Assembly (NCBI GenBank): GCA_963826055.1
Contig: CAWGVO010000009.1
Span: forward strand, 434,001-498,000
Source: JBBDMC01 sp963826055
Lineage (GTDB): Bacteria; Pseudomonadota; Alphaproteobacteria; Rhizobiales; Kaistiaceae
Direction: 5' to 3'
DNA length: 64,000 bases
This document shows positions 34,910 to 44,329 of the stretch, piece by piece; the stretch's first letter is position 1; each line of letters starts with the position of its first letter. The position numbers and the translations under genes are program-made. Under the pieces are notes generated by a model that had not been told where the DNA came from, ran no database searches, and worked only from the letters and a program-made list of their open reading frames with translations.

Positions 34910-35077
34910 ATGAAGAACCTGTTTGCTCGCTTTGCGAAGGACGAGTCGGGTGCGACGGCCATTGAGTATGGCCTGATCGCCACTCTCATCGCGGTTGCCA
35001 TCATCGTTGGTGCCACTGCTGTCGGCACCCAGCTGAACGCGACCTTCACGACCATCAGCACCGACCTCGGCGGCTAA
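34910..35077 (+). CDS. Flp-type prepilin, major pilin candidate
   Basis: 55 residues. Short basic leader MKNLFARFAKDESG, prepilin cleavage after Gly14, then ATAIEYGLIATLIAVAII with the conserved Glu5 and Tyr6 of mature Flp. The protein polymerises into type IVc (Flp) pili for adhesion. ATG 34910 has GAGGAG 8 bp upstream. A second pilin lies 106 bp downstream. Confidence 0.95.
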   Translation: MKNLFARFAKDESGATAIEYGLIATLIAVAIIVGATAVGTQLNATFTTISTDLGG

Positions 35078-35183
35078 TTCCGGTCGACCAATATCCGCGT
35101 CGCGCGGTCAGAAGCTGCGCGACGCGGCCCTCCGGGCGGAGTGGCCGCAAGCCATCGATCCATCCAACGGCGGCGAGGATGAA

Positions 35184-35354
35184 ATGATGAACGCGCTTGT
35201 CCGTTTGTTGCAGGATGATTCCGGCGCGACCGCCATCGAATACGCCCTGATCGCAGTATTGATCAGCACCGCCATCATCATCGGTGCGACAGCGTTGGGT
35301 ACGGCGCTGAACACGACTTACGTCGGTCTCGCGAACAAGATCCCCACGATCTGA
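35184..35354 (+). CDS. Second Flp-type prepilin
   Basis: 56 residues, reading MMNALVRLLQDDSG then ATAIEYALIAVLIS, the same cleavage site and Glu-Tyr pair as the first pilin. The mature part differs (GTALNTTYVGLANKIPTI), so it is a paralogue, not a recent copy. GAGGAT lies 3-8 bp before the ATG pair at 35184/35187. Whether it is a minor component or an alternative pilin is unknown. Confidence 0.92.
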   Translation: MMNALVRLLQDDSGATAIEYALIAVLISTAIIIGATALGTALNTTYVGLANKIPTI

Positions 35355-35553
35355 TCGGGCCCTCCGGCCCCGCGGCACTGCCGGGGAACTCTTTCCCGCC
35401 TGCGTCAGACACCCGCCGCCGGCCGACCGCAGACCCGCTCCGTCATCGTTTGCGTCCGAATCGGCCGGCAAATCGGCTTTTAGGGTCTCCGTTCAGTCGA
35501 CCTTAATCCTCGTTTGTTAGGAAAAGAGCGAGGATCAAGGACGAAGTCCGGCA

Positions 35554-36071
35554 ATGGCACTGGACGTGCTTCGCTACGCCGTTTTCGCGGTATTTCCCGT
35601 GGCGATGGCCTACGCCGCCGCGTCGGACCTGCTGACCATGACGATCTCCAACAAGCTGACCCTCGGCCTGGTCGCTTGCTTCGTGGTCCTGGCGCCGTTT
35701 ACCGGCATGGGCTGGAACGCGTTCGCCACTGCATTGGGTGGCGGCGGGGGCCGTCCTGGCGGTCATGTTCGTCTGTTTCGTCATGGGCTGGGTCGGCGGC
35801 GGCGACGCAAAGCTCGCCACGGCCATCGCGCTATGGGTCGGGTTCCCGGGTACCGTCGCAATTCGCGCTGCTGGCGTCCATTTTCGGCGGCGTGCTGACC
35901 ATCCTGCTGATGGCTTTCCGGCGAGCGCCCGTGCCGGTGTTCATTATCCGCCAGCCCTGGGTCCAGCGGCTGCACGATTCCGGTCGCGGCGTGCCCTATG
36001 GCATCGCACTCGCCGCGGCCGCCCTCGCAACATACCCGCACACCATCTGGATGAGGGTGGCGGTTGGCTAG
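35554..36071 (+). pseudogene. cpaA: Prepilin peptidase CpaA (A24 family), two frameshifts
   Basis: Inner-membrane aspartic peptidase that trims the Flp leader. Read across three frames it gives a full-length protein of about 171 residues. The first catalytic Asp lies in YAAASDLLTMTISN (frame 1), the second in the GxGDxK motif WVGGGDAKLATA (frame 2), and the C-terminal helices FALLASIFGGVLTILLMAF are in frame 3. One extra base near 35736-35738 (a GGG run) and one near 35857-35861 explain both shifts. All catalytic parts are present, so sequencing error is the likelier cause. Confidence 0.85.
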
Positions 36072-36169
36072 CCGGCGAACGCGGCCACCGGCTGGCGAAA
36101 CGAGCCTCAACGGCCGCTGGGTTTACCTGAATCCACCGGATTCCTGCCGTTTCGGTGACCTTACTCCGC

Positions 36170-36202
36170 GTTAATCACGAATACTCATGGCTGATTAACC
36201 AT
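36170..36202 (+). promoter_or_regulatory. GTTAATCA/TGATTAAC inverted repeat with TTAACCAT upstream of cpaB
   Basis: An 8-bp inverted repeat with a 14-bp spacer (36170-36177, 36192-36199), ending in TTAACCAT (36195-36202). TTAACCAT is one of the described CtrA binding words in Caulobacter. It lies about 70 bp before the cpaB start. CtrA binding is an inference. Confidence 0.45.
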
Positions 36203-36272
36203 AAGTACACGATTCCGGAGCGAGAGTAGCCGCAGAGGTTGGACGATGGACCGTTTGTAGAGGTTGCGTGTC

Positions 36273-37091
36273 ATGAAACTCTCTCGAGTTATCGTTCTCG
36301 GTGTCGCGTTGGGCGCCGGCGCTATCGCCGCCGTGCTCGCGGTCAATCTTACCTCGCCGCCACCGCCCCAGCCCGTTGCCGTGCAGCCGGAGCAGCCAGT
36401 CAACTCCCAGGTCCTCGTGGCCGCCAAGGACATTCCCATGGGCACGACCCTGGCGCCCGCCATGGTGACCTGGCAGGACTGGCCGAGCAACGGCGTTTCC
36501 GACAAGTTCATGGTGCGCAAGTCCCCGGCCGAGGGGACCGATGAGGTGAACGGCGCCATCGCCCGCGCAACGTTCTACGCCGGCGAGCCGATCGTCGACG
36601 CCAAGCTGATCCGCTCGGACCGTGGCTTCATGTCGGCCATCCTGCCCGAGGGCAAGCGCGCCGTCGCCACCAAGATCTCGGCCGACACCAGTGCCGGTGG
36701 CTTCATCCTGCCCAACGATCGCGTCGATGTGATCATGACCCGTCACGCCAACGACAAGGACGTGACGACCAACGAGTACATCACCGAAACTGTTCTTCAC
36801 AATATTCGCGTTCTCGCCATCGATCAGACGATCGAGGACAAGAACGGCGAAAAGGTCGTCGTCGGCCAGACCGCGACCCTCGAACTTACGCCGCAACAGG
36901 TCGAGATCCTGACCGTCGCCCAGCAGATGAGCGACCGTCTGACGTTGGCCTTGCGCAGCATCGAGGACGCCAAGTCGGGCCCGGGCGACGTGGGGGGTGA
37001 CGCTGTTCATCTGATCGGCGGAACCAAGCGCAACGGTGCCGTTACCGTCGTCAAGGCCGGTGTCGCGCGCGAAGTGAGCGGTCTCCGGTAG
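36273..37091 (+). CDS. cpaB: Flp pilus assembly protein CpaB
   Basis: 272 residues. One N-terminal membrane segment (about 3-24), a Pro-rich linker, then the SAF domain (VLVAAKDIPMGTTLAPAMVTWQDWP) and the RcpC/CpaB domain (GFILPNDRVDVIMTRH). It is a periplasmic scaffold between the inner-membrane motor and the secretin. ATG 36273 is preferred; a TTG three codons upstream is possible. First gene of the cpaB-tadC run. Confidence 0.93.
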   Translation: MKLSRVIVLGVALGAGAIAAVLAVNLTSPPPPQPVAVQPEQPVNSQVLVAAKDIPMGTTLAPAMVTWQDWPSNGVSDKFMVRKSPAEGTDEVNGAIARATFYAGEPIVDAKLIRSDRGFMSAILPEGKRAVATKISADTSAGGFILPNDRVDVIMTRHANDKDVTTNEYITETVLHNIRVLAIDQTIEDKNGEKVVVGQTATLELTPQQVEILTVAQQMSDRLTLALRSIEDAKSGPGDVGGDAVHLIGGTKRNGAVTVVKAGVAREVSGLR

Positions 37092-37096
37092 GCCAC

Positions 37097-38698
37097 ATGG
37101 CGCGGCCGTCGGACAACCAAGGGATTGCCAAGATGTTGCAGCCTTTTCTGCGCAAGGTCCTGTTGCCGGCGGTGGCGCTGTCCGCATCCGTATTGCTCGC
37201 GGCCGAGGTGTCTCCGGCGAGCGCGCAATCAAGCACCGTCGCTATCGATGCCCAGCAGACCGCCTCTCGCACGGTCAAGGTCGGCCTCAACAAGTCGCTG
37301 GTCATCGACCTGCCGCGGGATGCTCGTGACATCCTTGTGTCCAACCCGGTCATCGCCGACGCCGTGATCCGCACGCCGCGCCGCATCTATGTCACCGGCG
37401 TCGCCGTCGGCCAGTCGAACGTCATCATCTTCGACCAGGCCGGCCAGCAGATCGTGTCGCTTGAGCTTGAGGTCGAGCGCGATGCCTCGACCCTCTCCCA
37501 GATGCTCTCCCGCCTCATCCCCGATTCCGACATCAAGGTCGAGATCGTCAGCGACAACGTCGTGCTCACTGGCACCGTCAAAAACGCGGCCAATTCGCGC
37601 AAGGCCGCCGACATCGCCAACGTGTTTGCCAACGGCGGTGCCAACGCGCAGCCGGCTCCGGCCAATAACTCCGGCGGCAGCGGTGGCAACGGCTCCAATG
37701 GCGTCAGCATCTCGCTGACCACCCAGCAGCAGGCGCCGACCTCCTCGGTCGTCAACATGCTGGCCATCGCCGGCGAGGAGCAGGTTCAGGTCAAGCTCAC
37801 CATCGCCGAGGTCCAGCGCAACCTGGTCAAGCAGCTTGGCATCGACTGGAATGCGCAGAACATCAGCATCGGCGGCATCCTGTTCGGCGCTGCCACCAAT
37901 CTGCCATACGCTGTCACCGGCCATGGGCCCGGCAATCTCCTCAGCGGCACCTACGTCAACAACTATCCGACCGACAGCATCGGCGGCTCAACCAGCGGCG
38001 ACCCCGTCTGGGCCCAGCGCAAGCTCGGCGCCACCATCCAGGCCCTCGAGCAGACCGGCCTCTTCCACACGCTCGCCGAGCCGACGCTCACCGCCATCTC
38101 CGGCGAGAACGCATCGTTCCTGGCAGGCGGCGAGTTCCCGGTTCCCACCGGCCGCGACCAGCAGGGCAACGTCACCATCGAGTTCAAGCCCTACGGTGTC
38201 GCGCTCGCCTTCACGCCGGTCGTGCTGTCGGAAGGCCGCATCAGCCTGCGCGTCAAGACCGAGGTCTCGGAGCTTTCGCAGGAAGGCGCCGTCCAGCTCA
38301 ATGATATCTCGATCCCCTCGCTGAAGGTGCGCCGCGCCGAGACCACGCTTGAGTTGCCGTCGGGTGGCTCGATGGTTCTCGGCGGCCTGCTCGAGGACAG
38401 CACCCGCCAGTCGATCGCCGCGTTGCCGGGTCTCGGCAAACTGCCGTTCCTCGGCCCGCTGTTCCGCAGTCGCGACTTCCAGAAAGGCGAGACCGAACTC
38501 GTCATCATCGCCACGCCGTACATGGTCAAGCCTGTGCCGCGCTCCGCGCTTGCCACGCCTGATCAGGGTCTGGCGCCGGCCAGCGATGCCCAGTCCATCT
38601 TCCTCGGCAACATCAATCGCGTCTACGGCGTCCAGGGCAGCAGTGCCCCCGGTGCCTCCTACCAGTACACGGGCCGCTTTGGGTTCATCTTCGAGTGA
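37097..38698 (+). CDS. cpaC: Flp pilus secretin CpaC/RcpA
   Basis: 533 residues. Signal peptide (cut near SPASA-Q, about residue 44), pilus N-domain (TVKVGLNKSLVIDLPRDARD), a BON-like segment (KVEIVSDNVVLTGTVKN), a Gly/Asn-rich linker, then the secretin beta-domain (LPGLGKLPFLGPLFRSRDFQ). It forms the outer-membrane pore for the pilus. ATG 37097 lies 5 bp after the cpaB stop; an internal ATG at 37133, with AAGGGA upstream, would give a shorter signal peptide and is a real alternative. Confidence 0.93.
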   Translation: MARPSDNQGIAKMLQPFLRKVLLPAVALSASVLLAAEVSPASAQSSTVAIDAQQTASRTVKVGLNKSLVIDLPRDARDILVSNPVIADAVIRTPRRIYVTGVAVGQSNVIIFDQAGQQIVSLELEVERDASTLSQMLSRLIPDSDIKVEIVSDNVVLTGTVKNAANSRKAADIANVFANGGANAQPAPANNSGGSGGNGSNGVSISLTTQQQAPTSSVVNMLAIAGEEQVQVKLTIAEVQRNLVKQLGIDWNAQNISIGGILFGAATNLPYAVTGHGPGNLLSGTYVNNYPTDSIGGSTSGDPVWAQRKLGATIQALEQTGLFHTLAEPTLTAISGENASFLAGGEFPVPTGRDQQGNVTIEFKPYGVALAFTPVVLSEGRISLRVKTEVSELSQEGAVQLNDISIPSLKVRRAETTLELPSGGSMVLGGLLEDSTRQSIAALPGLGKLPFLGPLFRSRDFQKGETELVIIATPYMVKPVPRSALATPDQGLAPASDAQSIFLGNINRVYGVQGSSAPGASYQYTGRFGFIFE

Positions 38699-38732
38699 GC
38701 GTTGGCCGGCAGCACAACGGAGCCTTCGTGTC

Positions 38733-39470
38733 ATGACCACCGTCACGTCTCTTCCCTGCGACCGCGTGCGGCAGCCATTGCTGGCCGCTCTCCTGGCCGG
38801 CGGTCTTGCCGTCGCGCTCGGAGGATGCGCCGCCAACGTCAACCCGCTCGAGACCACCGGATCGGTGCCTGACGACTATCGCGTCAACCACCCGATCGCG
38901 GTCGAGGAGCAGGTCGAAACGCTTGATGTTCCCGTCGGCCTCTATAGCGGTCGCCTCACCGACGAGGTCAAGGGCAACATCAACGGCTTCGCCCAGAAGT
39001 TTCAGGCGAGCGGCTCGTCGGTCATCGCCGTTGTCGCTCCGTCCGGTTCGCCCGACCAGCAGGCCGCCGCCACAATCGCGGTCCAGATCGAGGACGTGCT
39101 GCGCCAGTCCGGCGTGCCTTCCACCGCCATCGACTACCGCGTCTATCACGCGGGCTCGGATGAACGGAACGCTCCGGTGCGGGTCGCCTTCAGCCGCATC
39201 GGCGCCCACACTGCTCCGTGCGGTCCGTGGCCCGATCAGGCCTCCGTCAACAGCCAGAACCGCGCCTACTTCAACTTCGGCTGCGCTTCTCAGCAGAACC
39301 TTGCCGCCATCGTCCAGAACCCGCTCGACCTTCTCTATCCCCGGGGCATGACCCCGGCCGATGCCGAACGTCGTGCCGAAGTTCTCGACAAGTACCGCAA
39401 GGGCCAGGCCTTCTCGTCCGATACATCCAGAGAAACAGGTGGCGCCGTCGCCACGGGAGTCGGCCAATGA
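38733..39470 (+). CDS. cpaD: Pilus assembly lipoprotein CpaD
   Basis: 245 residues. Lipobox LGGC (Cys about 31) after a hydrophobic signal marks a lipoprotein, a substrate for the LspA encoded in this window. The CpaD domain follows (VIAVVAPSGSPDQQAA, FNFGCASQQNLAAIVQNP). It probably acts as pilotin or stabiliser for the CpaC secretin. Its stop overlaps the cpaE start (ATGA). Confidence 0.92.
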   Translation: MTTVTSLPCDRVRQPLLAALLAGGLAVALGGCAANVNPLETTGSVPDDYRVNHPIAVEEQVETLDVPVGLYSGRLTDEVKGNINGFAQKFQASGSSVIAVVAPSGSPDQQAAATIAVQIEDVLRQSGVPSTAIDYRVYHAGSDERNAPVRVAFSRIGAHTAPCGPWPDQASVNSQNRAYFNFGCASQQNLAAIVQNPLDLLYPRGMTPADAERRAEVLDKYRKGQAFSSDTSRETGGAVATGVGQ

Positions 39471-40753
39471 CCGATCTTGCTTACAGCGACATGCCTGCGC
39501 CGGAGCACGATGGGGATGCCGGCGCCAGGAGTTCCGCCGACGTGCGGCCGGTCCCGCGCATCTCCATCCAGGCGTTCTGCGACTCGCCCGACCTGGTCTC
39601 AGTGATCGAGGTGGCAGCGGGCGACCGCCGCATGGCCCGCGCCCACGTCAAGGTCCACACAGGTGGCATTGCCGCCGCGGCCGAGTTCTATCAGGCGGCC
39701 GCCACGCCCAATCTCATCGTCGTCGAGTCCAAGTTGCCGCGCGACCGCCTCGACGTCGAGCTCGATCGTCTCGCCAACGTCTGCGACGCCGGCACCAAGG
39801 TCGTCGTCATCGGTCACGTCAACGATGTCGAGCTGTACCGCAGCCTGACGCACCGCGGCGTCAGCGAATATCTGGTGGCGCCGGTCGATGCCATGGGCGT
39901 CATCAAGGCCGTCGCCGATCTTTACGTCGACCGCACCACGCAGCCCCTCGGCCGCACCGTCGCCTTCGTCGGCGCCAAGGGCGGCGTCGGTTCCTCGATG
40001 GTCGCCCACAACGTCGCCTGGGCCATCGCCCGCAACTTCGAGAACGACGTCGTCGTCGCCGACTTCGACCTCGCTTTCGGCACCGCCGCGCTCGATTTCA
40101 ACCAGGATCCGACCCAGGGCATGGCCGAGGCGGTCAACGCGCCCGATCGTCTCGACGATAACTTCCTCGATCGTCTGCTGGCGCGCTGCTCCGATCATCT
40201 CAGCCTGCTCGCGGCGCCTGCCACTCTCGACCGCACCTACGATTTCCAGGAGACCGCCTTCGAACAGGTCGTCGACGTCGCCCAGACCGGCGTGCCCGCC
40301 GTGATCCTCGATCTCCCGCACGTGTGGACCGGCTGGGTGCGCAAGACGTTACTGGCTGCCGACGAGATCGTGCTCACCGTCGAGCCGGACCTCGCCAATC
40401 TGCGCAACGCCAAGAACCTTGTCGACCTCTTGCGGCAGGCGCGCACCAACGACGCACCCGTCCGCCTTGTGATCAACAAGAGCGGTGTCCCCAAGCGACC
40501 CGAAATCAAGATCGAGGATTTCGCCGCCGCGCTGGATCTCAAGCCAATCGCGGTGATCCCCTTCGATTCGCAACTGTTCGGCACGGCCGCGAACAACGGC
40601 CAGATGATTGCCGAGACCGACGCCAAAAGCCCGATCGCTGACATGTTCTCTCAGATCGCCAGGACAACGACGGGTCGCACCGAACCGAAGCGCAACAAGC
40701 GCGGCGCCTTCGACCTGTTGTTCGGCATGCGGCGCGGCAAGAAGAGCGCCTGA
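39467..40753 (+). CDS. cpaE: Pilus assembly/localisation ATPase CpaE/TadZ
   Basis: 428 residues. An atypical receiver-like N-terminal domain (about 30-150) precedes a ParA/MinD-type ATPase with deviant Walker A FVGAKGGVGSSMVAHN; the final Lys/Thr of KGGxGKT are Ser, as is common in TadZ. VVVADFDLAFGTAA and AVILDLPH follow. TadZ places the pilus machine, often at a cell pole. A basic C-terminal tail (RNKRGAFDLLFGMRRGKK) may contact the membrane. Confidence 0.92.
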   Translation: MTDLAYSDMPAPEHDGDAGARSSADVRPVPRISIQAFCDSPDLVSVIEVAAGDRRMARAHVKVHTGGIAAAAEFYQAAATPNLIVVESKLPRDRLDVELDRLANVCDAGTKVVVIGHVNDVELYRSLTHRGVSEYLVAPVDAMGVIKAVADLYVDRTTQPLGRTVAFVGAKGGVGSSMVAHNVAWAIARNFENDVVVADFDLAFGTAALDFNQDPTQGMAEAVNAPDRLDDNFLDRLLARCSDHLSLLAAPATLDRTYDFQETAFEQVVDVAQTGVPAVILDLPHVWTGWVRKTLLAADEIVLTVEPDLANLRNAKNLVDLLRQARTNDAPVRLVINKSGVPKRPEIKIEDFAAALDLKPIAVIPFDSQLFGTAANNGQMIAETDAKSPIADMFSQIARTTTGRTEPKRNKRGAFDLLFGMRRGKKSA

Positions 40754-40764
40754 CGGGGAGTCCA

Positions 40765-42256
40765 ATGTTCGGCAAGCGTGGGACAGGCGGTACCGGCGGG
40801 ACCTCATCGCCGCCGACCCCGGCCAGGGAACCGCCGGTGGAGATCGACGTGCCCCCGCCGGCGGCTCCCGTTGCCGAGCCGAAGCCGGTCGAGGCCGCCG
40901 AGCCGGCGAGGCCGCGCCCGACGACCAGCGAAAGCTCCGGCGTTCGCCGTTCCGAAAACTTCTACGATATCAAGTCGACCGTCTTTTCGGCGCTGATCGA
41001 CACCATCGACCTGTCGCAGCTCGCCCGCCTCGACCAGGAGTCGGCGCGCGAGGAAATTCGCGACATCGTCAACGACATTATCGCGCTGAAGAACATCGTG
41101 ATGTCCATCGCCGAGCAGGAAGACCTGCTCGAGGACATCTGTAACGACGTTCTCGGCCTCGGCCCGCTCGAGCCGCTGCTCGCCCGCGACGACATCTCCG
41201 ACATCATGGTCAACGGCGCCTTCAAGACCTACATCGAAGTCGCCGGCAAGGTGCGCGAAACCAACGTGCGTTTCCGCGACAACAGCCAGTTGATGAACAT
41301 CTGCCAGCGCATCGTCAGCCAGGTTGGCCGCCGCGTCGATGAATCGAGCCCGATCTGCGACGCCCGTCTCCCCGACGGCAGCCGCGTCAACGTCATCGCG
41401 CCGCCTCTGGCCATCGACGGGCCCTCCCTCACCATCCGCAAATTCAAGAAGGACAAGCTGACGCTCGATCAGCTCGTCAAATTCGGCACCATCACGCCGG
41501 AAGGCGCCGTCATCCTGCAGGTCATTTCGCACTCGCGCTGCAACGTGCTCGTCTCTGGCGGCACCGGTTCGGGCAAGACGACGCTTCTCAACTGCCTCAC
41601 CGGCTACATCGGCCACGACGAGCGCATCATCACCGCCGAGGACGCCGCCGAATTGCAGCTCCAGCAGCCGCACGTTGTCCGCCTCGAGACGCGTCCGCCC
41701 AACATCGAGGGCGAGGGCGAGATCACCATGCGCGATCTCGTCAAGAACTGCCTGCGTATGCGTCCTGAGCGCATCATCGTCGGCGAGGTGCGCGGACCGG
41801 AGGCCTTCGACCTCCTGCAGGCGATGAACACCGGCCACGACGGCTCTATGGGCACGTTGCACGCCAACAGCCCGCGCGAGGCGATCTCGCGCCTTGAAAT
41901 CGATGATCACTATGGGCGGCTTCTCGCTGCCGGTGAAGACCATCCGGGAGATGATCGCCAACTCGATCGACGTGATCGTCCAGACCGAACGCCTGCGCGA
42001 CGGCACACGCCGCGTCACCCACGTTACCGAGGTGGTCGGCACCGAGGGCGACGTGGTCACTACCCAGGACATCTTCGTCTACGAGATCACCGGTGAGGAC
42101 ACCAGCGGCCGCATCATCGGTCGCCATCGTTCGACCGGCGTCGGCCGTCCGAAGTTCTGGGAGCGCGCCCGTTACTTCGGCGAGGAGGTGCGATTGGCCA
42201 ATGCCCTAGACGCCGCCAATGCCGGCGAACTGGAAATCAACGAGCAGGTGCGCTGA
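40765..42256 (+). pseudogene. cpaF: Tad pilus motor ATPase CpaF/TadA, frameshifted near its 3' end
   Basis: Hexameric secretion-type ATPase that drives Flp pilus extension and retraction, about 496 residues when corrected. Pro-rich N terminus, then Walker A VSGGTGSGKTTLLNCL, the Asp box ERIITAEDAAELQL, Walker B RPERIIVGEVRGPEA and the His box MGTLHANSPREAISRLE. The frame breaks directly after this: one extra A in the AAA run at 41897-41899. The other frame then continues as SMITMGGFSLPVKTIREMIA to the stop at 42254-42256, which overlaps the tadB start. The rest is intact, so a sequence error is likely. Confidence 0.9.
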
Positions 42257-43266
42257 TGTTTGGTTCTCTCACCCTGCTGATCGCGGTCGTCGGTCTGGCG
42301 ACGCTGAGCGCCGGCAGCTTGGCCTACGCCCTTCTGTACGGCCGTATCCAGAACGAGAACACCACCGATCGCCGGCTCGACATCGTCCAGGGCCACACAC
42401 CGGTCGAGGCCTTGCGTGGCCGCTCGAACAACGCCGGCGAGGCCGCCCGCCGTCGCAAATCGGTGCAGGACACCCTGCGCGAGATCGAGGAGAAGCAGAA
42501 GGCAAGGTCCAAGCGCACCAAGTCGCCGCCCCTGGTGCTGCGCATGGAGCAGGCGGGGCTCGGCTGGTCGCGGCGCACATTCCTGCTCATCAGCCTGGCG
42601 ATTGGTGTGGTCACGTTCGTCGGCGTCTGGATCGCAGGCGCCCCTGTCTATGCCGCCGCCGCCTTCGGCATCGCCGGTCTCCTCGGTGTGCCGCGCTGGG
42701 TCGTCAATTTTCTGCGCAAGCGGCGCATGAATGTGTTTCTCGAGGAGTTCGCCAACGCCTCCGACGTCATCGTGCGCGGTGTCAAGGCGGGCCTGCCCCT
42801 CAATGATTGCATCAAGATCATCGCCAACGAGGCCGCCGAGCCGGTGCGCAGCGAGTTCCGTCACATCGTCGAGACGCAGGCGATGGGCGTGCCCCTGGCC
42901 GACGCGGTGGCCAAGCTCCCCGAGCGGGTTCCGGTGCCGGAAGCGAACTTCTTCGCCATCGTCGTCGCCATCCAGCAGCGCGCCGGCGGCAACCTCTCGG
43001 AGGCGCTCGGAAACCTTTCGCGCGTGCTGCGCGAGCGCCGCAAGATGAAGGGCAAGATCAGCGCCATGAGCATGGAGGCGAAAGCGTCCGCCGCCATCAT
43101 CGGCTCGCTGCCGCCGGTGGTCATGATCCTCGTCTGGATCACCAGCCCGGCTTACATCAGCCTGCTGTTCACCGAACAGCTGGGCAACGTCATCCTCGGT
43201 GCCTCGGCGGCCTGGATGACGATCGGCATCCTCGTGATGCGCAAGATGATTAATTTCGATTTCTAA
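42256..43266 (+). CDS. tadB: Tad pilus inner-membrane platform protein TadB
   Basis: 336 residues, T2SSF domain (about 185-310) with flanking membrane helices near 5-25, 108-150 and 290-325. FANASDVIVRGVKAGLPLNDC and AIQQRAGGNLSEALGNLSRV are the GspF-like repeats of the platform. Its ATG shares one base with the cpaF stop (TGATG), giving tight coupling. It works with TadC and CpaF in the pilus motor. Confidence 0.93.
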   Translation: MFGSLTLLIAVVGLATLSAGSLAYALLYGRIQNENTTDRRLDIVQGHTPVEALRGRSNNAGEAARRRKSVQDTLREIEEKQKARSKRTKSPPLVLRMEQAGLGWSRRTFLLISLAIGVVTFVGVWIAGAPVYAAAAFGIAGLLGVPRWVVNFLRKRRMNVFLEEFANASDVIVRGVKAGLPLNDCIKIIANEAAEPVRSEFRHIVETQAMGVPLADAVAKLPERVPVPEANFFAIVVAIQQRAGGNLSEALGNLSRVLRERRKMKGKISAMSMEAKASAAIIGSLPPVVMILVWITSPAYISLLFTEQLGNVILGASAAWMTIGILVMRKMINFDF

Positions 43267-43275
43267 GGCGGGCTC

Positions 43276-44259
43276 ATGCTGGCTCTCTTCTACGACAGTG
43301 TCACCAACCCGAACTTTCTGATCGCGGTGTTCGCGGCAATTGCCGTTTTCGCCACGGTCTACACGGTGAGCCAGCCGCTGTTCGAGCGTGACAAGCTGAC
43401 CGCGCGCATCAAGTCGGTGGCGCTCGAGCGCGAGGAGATCCGCGCCCGCGAGCGTGCACGCATGGCCGCCGAGGCCAAGCGTGCAAGTCTGCGCAAGGAA
43501 CCCAAGGCGTTCATGCGTAAGATCGTCGACCAGTTCAACCTGCGCAAAGCGCTCGCCGACGACAAGACGGTCAACAAGCTGCGCATGGCCGGCTTCCGCG
43601 GCCAGGCGCCGCTTGTCGCGTTTCTGTTCGCTCGCGTGACGCTGCCGCTGTTGTTGTTCGCGGTCGCCCTGTCCTATCTCCTGTGGGGGATCGAGCTCGA
43701 ACAGCCGACCGTCATCAAGGTGCTGATCGCCATCGGTGTCGCCTATGTCGGCTTCTACTCGCCCAATCTTTACGTCTCCAACGTCCTGTCGAAGCGCCAG
43801 ACCTCGATTCGCCGCGCCTGGCCGGACGCGCTCGATCTGCTGCTCATCTGCGTCGAATCGGGCATGACCGCCGAGGCCGCCTTCCGCAAGGTGTCGGAGG
43901 AAATCGGCGCCCAGTCCGTCGAGCTGGCCGAGGAACTGACCCTGACGACCGCGGAGCTGTCCTATCTGCCCGACCGTCGTCAGGCATACGAGAATCTGGG
44001 AACGCGCACGGGTCTCGAGACCGTCAGGTCGGTTATGACCAGCTTGATCCAGGCCGAGCGCTACGGTACCCCGCTCGGCCACTCGCTTCGCGTGCTCGCC
44101 CAGGAAAACCGCGACCAGCGCATGACCGCGGCCGAGAAGAAGGCCGCCGCGCTGCCGCCGAAGCTGACCGTGCCGATGATCCTGTTCTTCCTGCCGGTGC
44201 TCTTCGGCGTCATCATGGGGCCGGCGGCGATCCAGATCATCGCCGCGCGTTCGCACTAG
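43276..44259 (+). CDS. tadC: Tad pilus inner-membrane platform protein TadC
   Basis: 327 residues. T2SSF domain with WPDALDLLLICVESGMTAEA and the helix-rich C terminus LTVPMILFFLPVLFGVIMGP. An Arg/Ala-rich cytoplasmic segment (about 30-80) precedes the first core helices. It is the second platform subunit, 9 bp after tadB and the last gene of the rightward pilus operon. Confidence 0.93.
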   Translation: MLALFYDSVTNPNFLIAVFAAIAVFATVYTVSQPLFERDKLTARIKSVALEREEIRARERARMAAEAKRASLRKEPKAFMRKIVDQFNLRKALADDKTVNKLRMAGFRGQAPLVAFLFARVTLPLLLFAVALSYLLWGIELEQPTVIKVLIAIGVAYVGFYSPNLYVSNVLSKRQTSIRRAWPDALDLLLICVESGMTAEAAFRKVSEEIGAQSVELAEELTLTTAELSYLPDRRQAYENLGTRTGLETVRSVMTSLIQAERYGTPLGHSLRVLAQENRDQRMTAAEKKAAALPPKLTVPMILFFLPVLFGVIMGPAAIQIIAARSH

Positions 44260-44310
44260 CGGATTCCGGGTTCGGATCTTCAGAAAGCTGTAATTGCGAT
44301 TTATGACCGT

Positions 44311-44329
44311 GAGCGGCGTCTAGCCGCTC
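44311..44329. terminator. Hairpin between convergent tadC and tadD
   Basis: GAGCGGC-GTCTA-GCCGCTC, a perfect 7-bp stem that spans the tadD stop codon and lies 52 bp after tadC. It could end both convergent transcripts, although no T-tract is present. Confidence 0.45.

Noticed and set aside
41897..41899. Programmed frameshifting in cpaF
   Set aside because: No slippery heptamer with a downstream pseudoknot was seen, no known precedent exists for this gene, and four other genes in the window have comparable one-base breaks. Sequence error is simpler.
42172..44256. Very long open frame (694 codons) on the minus strand opposite tadB and tadC
   Set aside because: Its product is His/Arg/Asp-rich with no domain, and it mirrors two clear genes. 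Long antisense frames are expected in DNA with high G+C at third positions.
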